Source of the DNA: Isoetes taiwanensis
Taxonomy: Eukaryota > Streptophyta > Lycopodiopsida > Isoetales > Isoetaceae
Assembly: GCA_021234155.1 (NCBI GenBank)
Contig: JAJEKV010000047.1
Coordinates: 6,973,071 to 7,037,070 of the forward strand
Direction of reading: 5' to 3'
DNA length: 64,000 nucleotides
The notes under the pieces were generated by a model, which made no database searches, was not told the origin of the DNA, and saw only the letters and a list, made by a program, of their open reading frames with translations. Each line of letters opens with the position of its first letter. Positions within the stretch are counted from its first letter, which is position 1. This document shows positions 55,190 to 64,000 of the stretch, piece after piece. Made by a program: the position numbers and the translations under genes.

Positions 55190-58100
55190 TAGTGTACAAT
55201 GGTTACTTCATAAGTCATCGAAGTCCTCAAATCTATGCTCGTCGCCAGAAGGGTGCCCAAAGAAATGCCTTTGTACTTCAATAGGAGCATTGAGGATATA
55301 GTAGGTCGAGACAAGGTAGTTGTTGAGACAAGAATCCAAAGATCGCAAGAATGCCTCGGGGCCAACCATGCATCGCTGAAATCAATTTGTGAGATCGTTT
55401 CTGATCGTATGAGAGGCCAAGTATTCCAAAGCGGGACACACAAACTTCTGCAAAAAATTGTCCTCTTCTTGCCCCTTGAAAGGCATAACAGGAACGGTTG
55501 TGTGTGCAGGGTTTAGAAACCCTTTGTGCAGGCTGTCATCAACCAAGAAAATCATACCATGATATTGAGGAAAATCCTCAAGAACAACCTTCAACTCCTT
55601 GAAAAATAGTTGCTTTTTCTCAGGTTGGTTGGATGCTCGCATGCATAGCAATGCTTTTGACCATATATCTTCAAGAATCCGTCCGGCAGATCGTGGAACA
55701 ATGCATCCACCATATCCCTTGTATTCAAGTAGAGAAGCACTCCAAATCACAACATCAAACCTCTGCGAAGGCTCCACTCCACAAACTCATGATACCCTGG
55801 TCTGCAAATGAGGTACTTACTTGCAGTTTCTTTTACAACATGGTTCGTTTGTGGTGGATGCAAGATTTTTTGATTCATTCTCCTCTGTTGTGTCTGCGTG
55901 CCCAAGACACCATTTATGTCAAGCACCATGCACTTCCGCCCGGGTGTCCATCCTCGACGTTTGCAACCACCGCCGATGGGCTGCCGCATCGTGTTTGTGC
56001 AAGGCCGGACAGGCCTTTGGGAAGTGCTATCCGGACGGCCGGAAGTTGCCGCGACTTGGCCGGACTCGGGTTTATCTTTGCTACCGTGTGATGGAGAGTG
56101 CCGATAGCCATAGCTAGATACATCCTTACTAGTATCTCCCCGTCCCCAATGTATGGGTGTTTCACGGCTATCAAGAACCCGTACCAAGTGGTGGCTTAGG
56201 GTCCTTGGTCTCTGCAAAATCAAAAGTGGTGCTACAATTACCAACCAAACCGGCGGGGACATTATGCCAAGTGAAATAAGACAAGTAAAATAACCGCTTG
56301 AACTTAAATATTGGATTGCACCTTTTATATGTAAGAGTTTGTTTTTGCACTTTGGTTTCTTCATTATCATGCAGGTTCTCTCACTATCTTGACCTAAGAT
56401 TGGTAAAGCACCACTTGTGGCTGCCTTCTCCTTTCGCATGCAAATGCATATTGATCCCTAGGTTGAAACTTCGAAACAAATTTTACAAGGACACAATGGG
56501 GAAAAACATATATTATGGTATTACACAAAAACCTTTTAATCGATCGTTTTGCCAAGTCTTGTGCAAACAAAATTGGCCCCCAAACGAAGTACATATAAAT
56601 TACATTAGACAAATGTTTTTTTTTTCCTAGTGCCACGCCTATAGGCACATCCTCATCAACCGAATCATCGACTCACCCTCACTCTCGGGCTCCGGGACCT
56701 TTTTGGTCCGGACCTTGTGAGCCTTTGTGATTCGCTCACAACCTTGTTCACCGCTTATCCACTATATTCGGTCTTCAACATCCTTATCGCGCCTGCATCA
56801 ACGGTGTTAGAGGAGGCCTTTGTAGAGGTTGCCGCAGAATTTGGAACTATATTGTATTTCTCAAAGATCGTCGGAACTTTGGAATCGCTTTGGACCGTGT
56901 TGGTGTCTTTTTGCACAGTGCTTTTAGTCTTTGCAATGTCTTCTTGACCGCTTGCCTCGTCTTTGTTCATCGCCTACAAGCGCTTCTAATGTACCCACTT
57001 CGTGAAACAAAGCGTGTACCTTTTTTGGTCTGTTCTTGCTTGTGGAGTTCGAGTCCTTGTAGACTTGTGTCCGGGGTCCTTTTACTAAGAGGTGTTTTGA
57101 CATGCTTCCTTTTCCTGTTGATATCCGGAGTTGTAGCTACCACCTCATCTAGGTCAATTGTCTCAATTATTTGTTTTGTGTCTTTGCCCAAAGATGTAAG
57201 GGTTCTGCTTGATTTGTCTTCCCCAATTCCTCCACTAAGCTGCTTTGGAAGCGTTTTACGAGCATTCGAGGCAAGCAGTGTCTTCTCCATAAGCAAACTC
57301 AGGCGGTGACATGATATACGTGGCCACATTTCACCGGACTTAGGGTGTAATCATCCGGAATGCCGGCCGCATGTGGAGCATCGCTCCTCATCTCAATTGG
57401 CAACTTTGAATGTCACCGGGATAGATGCTCACAAGTGGCCGGCTCTCCTTGTAAGTTCCCTAAGCCTGTTGAGATTACGTAAATGCCGCTTGGCTTTTGC
57501 AAGTTGCACGGTGTTTGCAACCTCGGCGGACTATAGTGGCCACCTGTTGAACTATCCCCTCATCTATTGGGCCACCCCCATTTCAACAAGGGCTTTGAGC
57601 ATGTACTCGCCATGTCTTTCTCTCTCTCCAAGCTCGAGGCTCAATGAGAGGCACCAAAGATCGGGACTGTGGATCGCTTGAAGGCGTGAGATGTTGTCTT
57701 TAATTTTTACGCAATTTCTCTTACGAAGCCAAGAAGAAAGCTCCCTTAGCCAGGAATTTGGACAACTAGCTCCTTCTTGGAGACTAAATCTCGGCCAAGC
57801 TGCGTGTCTAGGGTTTTCCCCGCAAATCTTTGCATAGGACTTCCAGCGTGATATGTTCTCCCCCCATAAGTCGTGTAAGTTTGTTGGGCCGCGGTGCAAA
57901 GCTCCTAATGGACGGCCTCCCTTCTAATTTAATACCGGTGCCTCCAAACCGGGCCTTTTCGCTATGCTTTTCGTGTGCCGTGGGGTTTGCCGAGATTTTT
58001 GGCCTCGGCCTCGCTTGCCGGAGCACCGCTTGCCGGTTCACTTTTAACCTTTCCGCTTTGTAGGCTCTACTCTTTCCGCAAGCTGGCGCCCAATTAACCT

Positions 58101-58582
58101 TGAACTTCGTGGATCCCCGCTTTGCTCGAGGCGGTTATTGAATGCAAATAGGTATGATCTTGTCTTTTCTAACTTCTCTGTTCTTCAACCCGTCCGGGTA
58201 TATTTTGCTCAGAAGCTCTATTAGAGCTTCTTCGTGCTCTGGCCTCACCTTGTCAATGGAAGTTTTGCCAGGAATGACCCCGTTGGTATCCCAAACTTCA
58301 TTGTACTCTGCTGCAGAAATGAGGTCTGTTCGAAATTGAGAGGGATGAACGCCCTCGTTTGGCAGACCTGCATACGCATGGAAGTCTTCTTCGGTTCGGC
58401 AATCAGCTAGGTCCGGTCTTAAGGGAACGTTTCTTCTGGCCTGGAAGAATGCAAGAAAATCGAATTAACAGGGTTGAACCCTAAACCCATTGAAATTTTG
58501 TTTTGTTGCTTTTTGCTTACCCGGATAATGGGTTCCGTTGGAATTACTGCTTGAGCGGGCGGATCAATCACCTTCTTTACCA
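55190..58582 (-). CDS. Transposon-borne gene with C-terminal FCP1/HAD-like domain
   Basis: The minus-strand gene probably starts at the ATG at 58582 (MVKKVIDPPAQAVIPTEPII). A donor (GTAAGC, about 58519) and an acceptor (TTCTTCCAG, about 58443) join it in phase to RRNVPLRPDLADCRTEEDFH and AAEYNEVWDTNGVIPGKTSI (down to about 58141). Charged, probably disordered segments follow at 57.9-56.8 kb in several frames. The C-terminal domain starts with KCMVLDINGVLG (about 55930), where the HAD nucleophile motif is D-I-N-G. It continues with YLICRPGYHEFVEWSL (55815-55770), then DVVIWSASLLEYKGYGGC (55765-55710, shifted frame) and FLVDDSLHKGFLNP (about 55550-55510). A frameshift near 55770 and unclear middle exons mean it may be a pseudogene. 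The family role would be phosphate-monoester hydrolysis on protein substrates; with Asn in DxDG, activity is uncertain. Confidence 0.6.
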
Positions 58583-58799
58583 TGGTTGATCCGTTTGTAT
58601 AAAGTGGAACCGAAAAGCGCAAATTCGGGTTGCTTGGCCGGAGTAGAGAAAGTTGGGGAAGAGAGATTTGGAAAAACACAAATTGAAAGTTCGCTCGCTT
58701 GTCTAGTGGTTCCAGATTGCAGGGGTCGCTTTCATTACTGGGGGCGGCAAACAGGTAATGATTGTATAAACGGGTACCGGCTAGACGAATAGACGGGCA

Positions 58800-58900
58800 G
58801 AATATAGGTGGTACTATATAGGTGAAGGGTGGGAAAAAAATGTATGACGGGTGGGAAAAAATGTATTTTGGGTGCTGGTGCTGGTGCTGGGGTCGCGTTT
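58800..58900. repeat. Right subterminal short repeats of the transposon
   Basis: GGTGGGAAAAAATGTAT occurs twice in near-identical form (about 58828 and 58849), followed by three GGTGCT units, just inside the right TIR. Confidence 0.75.
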
Positions 58901-58929
58901 TTTTGCTACCCACCAGCATACTTTCACCC
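58901..58929 (-). repeat. Right terminal inverted repeat
   Basis: 29 bp, perfect complement of the left TIR, followed by the GTCT target duplication. Confidence 0.92.
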
Positions 58930-59034
58930 GTCTACTCGATACTCTGGTCCCAAACATGAGTTAAACAGAGGGCCCATACGACGAGTGGCCATTGGATGGG
59001 GAAGGTCCTTCGATATATACGACGGGCTACCGTA

Positions 59035-59930
59035 TATAGCACAAGGAGCGTCACGTCACCACTATTGGCAGGACAACACCTTACACCACTTTACCCAACA
59101 CAATGTGATTTCACAACCGACAGTGCAACATCCTACACCACACCACAATGGTACACAACACACACCACACAGTACTACCAGCGCATGGTAGCAACACCAT
59201 TGGCAACACAACACCCTCCACAACACCACAATAGTACAAGATGCACCACATACCACATGCTCACCGCTACTAGCAAGAGATCACCCTACACCACTTTACC
59301 CAACACAAAGTGGTTACCCTACACCACACCACAATGGTACACACCACACATCACATGGGGCCATTGTCACCATAATTGGCAGCACAACATGCTATACCAC
59401 ATCATATAGCTCAAAGTAGCAACATTAGGGGCAGCCCAACATACCACACCACATACCACATAACACAGTACACACCACACAACACGCTGCATACACTACA
59501 CAATATAAGTTGCACTATCATCACTATTGGGGCACAATAACCTACATCACACCACAGTGGTACACCACACCTCACTTGCTCCTACTGTCACCCCACATAT
59601 GCCACACACCATAATATAGCAGCACTATTACCACTATTGGCAACACAATACCCCACTCCACCATTACAGAGACACATCACACCACAAATGCTAGCATCAT
59701 TCTCATCACTAGACCACAAACAACATGCCAACAATTCACCACTCACCAGACCGCACATATCGCATCTATCATTGTGGCAGCCATTGGGCAAAATGCCCAC
59801 AGTAGCACAGAACACATGCATAGATGACATCATATTCCACTACCACGGAGGCACAACATATGACAATACAACCAACATGAGAAATGAACCTAAACTACAC
59901 TGCAAAATGGTAGTAGACATACCTGATTCT
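59035..59930. repeat. A/C-rich degenerate satellite
   Basis: About 0.9 kb dominated by CA-, CAC- and ACAAC-type words on the plus strand. A core like CACTATTGGCA or CATTGGCAACACAA recurs near 59060, 59195, 59372, 59526 and 59629 (spacing about 100-180 bp), with ACACCACAATGGTACAC between copies at about 59140 and 59325. Open frames here are by-products of the skewed composition. Confidence 0.8.
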
Positions 59931-60012
59931 TGAACTGGATTTGAGGTTAACTTTTCTGTGTTGACAGAAATAATCTAAATCAAGCTTGAGTTTCTTTTCT
60001 AATGTAATACAA

Positions 60013-60396
60013 CTAATAATTGAACATACCTACAATGGCATATTTGGGTCTCAAACCATTGCTCTGCTTTTCTGTTTTGATTATGAGTTCAGATTGAATG
60101 TGTGGTCTAGAGGAACCTGACTTGGTTTTTTCCCCGTCATCGTCATCATCTCTGTCACTTTTACTATTTTCTTCCTGTTCAGGTTGGATTTGCCTATGCT
60201 TTCTTTTGGGTCTAGAAGAACTGGTCTCTGCTTTCTCATCGGGAGTTTTATAATAATCTAAGCTCTTCCAATTAACAACCTCCCCCTTTATATGCAGATA
60301 ATAAGCCACTGCCAAGGTTCCAGAAGCCATTCCACCCAATGTATATGGCTTCCCTGTTTCTTTTGTAAATTTGCATGAACTCCTTATATTGTTCAT
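60013..60396 (-). CDS. Unrecognised small protein or last exon, 127 codons
   Basis: The minus-strand frame begins MNNIRSSCKFTKETGKPY, has a compact front part (YTLGGMASGTLAVAYYLHI, then KGEVVNWKSLDYYKTPDE), then a basic nuclear-localisation-like RPKRKHRQ and a strongly acidic DRDDDDDGEK segment. The shape (small domain, then charged tail) looks like a genuine exon rather than chance. An acceptor-like site upstream cannot be fixed. Family not recognised. Confidence 0.4.
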   Translation of the reverse strand: MNNIRSSCKFTKETGKPYTLGGMASGTLAVAYYLHIKGEVVNWKSLDYYKTPDEKAETSSSRPKRKHRQIQPEQEENSKSDRDDDDDGEKTKSGSSRPHIQSELIIKTEKQSNGLRPKYAIVGMFNY

Positions 60397-63043
60397 TGCT
60401 CAGATTCTTCAACATGTACAAGAAAACATGTGCCTTAAGTTTTCAATTTTAAACAAACAAACATTTGGGGGAAAATACGTCTAGCCAGATTTATTTGGCA
60501 TACGCTCATTATTTCGCACTCCCACAATCTCCGCTTCTCTATGCACGACTCGATTCTATCACAAAGAATGTACAAAAATGTGGCATTAAAATGTGCATTT
60601 TTGATACACCAGAGCATTCTATTACCCGCAATTATTCATAGGTACTTAACAAAATAAGCAAATTTATTGACTTAAGGAATTTGGAAGTGGGTCTGATCCA
60701 AGAATCTTACCCTTTCTAGTTTTAGCAACTGATCACTGGGCTGGTGCCATGGAAATTTGCTATCACATCTGGTCAATGGCTGCATACTTAGCCAATATTA
60801 TACTTATGTCACCGTTGCAATTTCTCTTATCCAATCAACCCTTGCATTATAAAAGATTGTTGGCTTCAATAGTAAGAAGGGGTCGGTGCTCCCGTTTTGG
60901 AACGCTATCAATGGTCTGCTATCAATGGATCATTGCTGATAATTTGATCCTGCTACAGTATCTCTTTGTCAATCTGCTACAATATTTCTTGGTCGCACTT
61001 GATAATGGCCGCAAGTTCCTCCTTTTAACCGCGTCATCCCTAGCTTTTTGACGTAGCCGCCTCCCCCATATATAGAAGCTGACATATTGTTTCCCAAGTC
61101 GATGTCTATCTTCCTTTTAGAATACTTATTCCACTCCCATTTTATCTCCTAGTCTCTCAATAATAAATCTCGGCAGTCCTCTATATAGTTAATGCCTTTT
61201 ACCTTAATATAAAAGGTCCCTCCACCATGAGATAATTCCTTAGAATAATCAATACTAGTCTCCTATTAATAGTTGGTGCTACCCTTTGCTACCTTCACGA
61301 CCCCACCTAAATAATTGATGTTTCCCCATTGCTAAGATACTTTGTCTATATGTTATCCGATGCATCATTTACATATACACTTGGGGAAGCATTATAAGTA
61401 ACATTAACATAATATTTGCCATAATTTACCAAATCCATTCATACCCATGCCTGCTCCATACCAATCCTTTCCTTCTCAAAATAGATCGTCCGCGATAATC
61501 CAAGTTACGTTCCATTTCAATTCATCCCTTCTCAAGATAGATCATCTGTGATCATCGTAATCCTGGAAGTTAATCCTGCAAAAAATACAGAACTATTATA
61601 AATATTATTATACTCTCGTAGGACCATATAACGCTTGTACCTTCACGGTTTTACTTGATTATATAGCTGCAAAATAGTTGTATCTCCTCATTACATATGC
61701 AACGTTTCTCAGGCCTATTGTGTTGCAATCATAATTACCACTTTTCAAATGTTTACAACATGCACTCTTGGTCAAGCCTATTGTGTTGCAACGCAATTAG
61801 GATTAAAGCATGGTATAGTGTCTCATTTAATTTGTTTTCAAACTATAAAATTAGTAAAAATGTAGTTAGAAAATGGCGAGAAATTATTTTTTGGCTGGTT
61901 GTAATTTTAAATTCCAAAAATTAAGGGATGGATGCGCTTCAACGGAAATAGCAAGAAATGAAAATGGGAGGGAATTGTTACTGCCAAATTCTTTGGCTTT
62001 CGTTTGTTTCAACATCATACATAAATCCTTGTGGCTGTCGCTTCCTCCTTGTCATTGTAAGATATGGATTCTCAAATTCTCTTTCTCACGGATCAGGCGG
62101 TAGATTATGCAAAATCCGACTACTGTAATCAGAAGGAGGCGTCCCGGGTGCATATGCATACTGGCATCATGCTGATTCATAGCTAGGAGCTCTTTTGTGT
62201 CCAGGCAAGTAAAAGCTCCAACTGGCTTCTTGGCAGTGTAGGCTTTGATTCCGGAAGCTATGGCAGCTCAAATTTCGCAGGCTTCTTCAGACAATAAAAC
62301 TGGCAGCGTATGTTCTATGCCCCTTTTTTCTCTGTGATATCACAGACTGTGTAAATGTTGCCGTAGATATTTCATTCATAGCTTTTAGATGTGTCTGTCT
62401 TATTACCACAAAGACACAAGGGCCGTTTTCCTTAACCCATTCACTGGTTAAATTCGAATCCAGAGCATCTTTCACTGGTTTTGGCTTTTGGGCAATGCCG
62501 GATTTGGGCAAATTTGCAGAGCAATGCAATTCCGCCTTGAACCATCTATCTATCTTGAACTTTATGCAGTATTTTTGTTCCGGGTGCCGGAAACTTTGGT
62601 TTTGGCATTATCATGCTCACATTATTTGGAGCTTTTTAACAGTTCTGTTCGAGGCTCATACAAAGGTTTTGTAATGGTCAGACTTTCTTAAACTCCAGTT
62701 TGAGTTTAAATGTGTATTGGGTTGGTTGTCTGGTTTCTTATCTGCTGCATATAAGGATCTCCCTTTTTCTGTCTTATTTGCCCGAACTTATGCTTATCTG
62801 AAACGACTGACCATTTCTTTGATGGTTAGTGCTCCGTTTTGATGTTTGCATGGTTCCGCTGCATCGCATGGACAACATCTATAATTTGAGGATGCATGCC
62901 TCGCTGCATCTTGGAGGATATGCTTGAAAGAGATGAATTATATCCTTATTTGCTCTTGGATTCTCATGTCTTCTACTTCGGTTTTTTCAGGTTAGAACAA
63001 GTTTGGGCTCCAAATATTCAAGGTAAAATCTATTTTGTCTCTA
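60397..63043. other. No gene recognised
   Basis: AT-rich. A short ATG frame at 62064 (MDSQILFLTDQAVDYAKSDY) and a minus-strand frame at 62287-62529 are possible exons but unsupported. Confidence 0.35.
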
Positions 63044-63580
63044 TGTGCATACTATGATTGCTCAATCTCTGCGTTTTAATGTGGCGAAGAACTTTACAAA
63101 AAAACTTCACCAGATTATGTATTACTCAAGTCCTATTATTACCGGAGCTCTTATTGGGATTGTTTCTCAGTAGTAGCTGTGGTAGCAGATTGGCTAGGGA
63201 CGAAGCCAGAATGGGCAGGTAAGTGGCCTTCAGCATGATCCAATCATTGTTGTAAAGTTTTGTTCTTGCATTACCATGTCTCTTATTTTCTTTTCTTTTT
63301 TAATTGAACAAGCTCAGCCTCTGTGTCTGCTTGCCATCCATACCATGATTGCTCAGACTCTGTATTTTTGTATTTTTGCGTACACACATATACCATGATT
63401 CTTAGACTCTGTATTTTTATGTGTAGAAGAACTTTAACCAGTAAAAACAAAATAATCTCTAGAAAATCATGCATTGCTTAAGCCCTAGGAGATCAATCGC
63501 TATATTCTTTTGCTATTAGTTGTGGCAGTAGCTTGGCTGTGGATGGAGCCAGAATGTGCAGGTGAATGGGGATGCCCATC
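63044..63580 (+). repeat. Exon-like direct repeat with donor sites
   Basis: Two units share, in order, an ACTATGATTGCTCA or CCATGATTGCTCAGACTC block, GAAGAACTTTA, and a TAGCTGTGGTAGCAGATTGG or TAGTTGTGGCAGTAGCTTGG block. They end AGCCAGAATG(G/T)GCAGGT, reading as GCAG followed by GTAAGT (about 63220) and GTGAAT (about 63562). The period is about 340 bp. This may be a duplicated exon plus flanking intron of a gene running off the right edge. Confidence 0.5.
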
Positions 63581-64000
63581 ACTTAAAGAAACCAGTTGCA
63601 TATGATGTTTGTATAGACCCCTTTAGATTTGATTTTATATAGACAGAGTATGGTTGATTGCACATTTGTGTGAATTATTGCTATTGAGAGTCCATCACTA
63701 TGCTTCTATCATCATTGTGGCCCAAATCAATTCTACAGAGGTGATAAATCATCTAAGTTGCATTTCAAAAAATTAAAGTTGCGCCCTTGCATTTGCATTT
63801 GTTCTTGAGTAAAGCATTTTGTAGATTATTCTGGAGGTTTCATGTTAGCTATAGAAAGCCAAATACTTTTGACCAAAGAAGGTACTGGGAAAAAAATATT
63901 TGGTAGCTGCTTCTTTCTGCAAGTGATTTTCTTTTAGGAAAGTGATGCCTATTTGGGCATGCGTAAAGGTTGTAGAGGTATAAAAAGCAAACATGGCGGA

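Larger units (their letters stand above)
51183..58929. mobile_element. DNA transposon, 7747 bp, with 29-bp perfect TIRs
   Basis: The terminal inverted repeats 51183-51211 and 58901-58929 are perfect and begin GGGTGAAAGTATGCTGGTGG. They are flanked by a 4-bp direct repeat, GTCT (51179-51182 and 58930-58933), consistent with a target-site duplication. The element holds a decayed transposase on the plus strand (about 51.44-54.86 kb) and a convergent gene on the minus strand with an FCP1/HAD-like domain (58.58-55.2 kb). Superfamily is not certain. A 4-bp duplication fits Sola-type elements among those I know, but I could not test this. The intact ends and duplication suggest a fairly recent insertion despite the broken transposase. 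Confidence 0.85.

Noticed and set aside
58996-59409. 137-codon frame in the A/C-rich region, and its minus-strand Cys/Val-rich counterpart
   Set aside because: Composition follows the satellite repeat; no protein-like pattern beyond that.

Overview
This 64 kb window looks like nuclear DNA of a land plant. It has intron-containing genes with GT-AG borders, a plastid-type acyl carrier protein, a GDSL esterase/lipase, and a large excess of transposable elements over genes. The mix (non-L1 LINEs with microsatellite tails, Helitrons, old Ty3/gypsy pieces, and a DNA transposon whose protein motifs I associate with non-seed plants) would suit a fern or another large-genome non-seed plant. That placement is an inference, not something the sequence proves.

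Layout. 0-5.3 kb: a LINE 3' fragment inserted in an unrecognised minus-strand coding region, a degenerate acidic/lysine-rich coding remnant, a frameshifted FCP1/HAD-like phosphatase remnant, and a piece of an LTR. 5.35-18.07 kb: four Helitrons, all on the minus strand and joined exactly head to tail; the two right-hand copies are nearly identical. 18.6-20.1 kb: one complete four-exon GDSL lipase gene (minus strand, 360 aa). 20.1-23.0 kb: no recognised gene. 23.05-27.17 kb: an L1-type LINE (minus strand) with a 31-base poly(T) tract and two frameshifts in its reverse transcriptase. 27.2-29.1 kb: a 90-bp tandem repeat and an unrecognised 1.1 kb open frame on the minus strand broken by one stop. 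29.1-39.46 kb: a tandem duplication whose unit carries the last exons of an acyl carrier protein gene, a Helitron 3' end and a SINE. The second unit was later split by two LINEs. 39.5-42.3 kb: an LRR fragment and another LINE. 43.2-51.2 kb: the remnant of a Ty3/gypsy element split by an old LINE, which was itself hit by two younger LINE fragments. 51.18-58.93 kb: a 7.75 kb DNA transposon with perfect 29-bp terminal inverted repeats and a 4-bp target duplication. It carries a decayed transposase on the plus strand and, convergent to it, a gene with an FCP1/HAD-like domain. 58.93-59.9 kb: an A/C-rich degenerate satellite. 60-64 kb: one unrecognised small open frame and an exon-like repeat at the right edge.

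Only two host genes can be read with confidence: the GDSL lipase, which is intact, and the first acyl carrier protein copy, whose C-terminal two exons are clear and whose first exon is unresolved. The most unusual structures are the tandem Helitron array, the transposon with an HAD-like accessory gene, and a LINE/SINE pair that share a 3' end, with a conserved stem-loop in the LINE 3' untranslated region.
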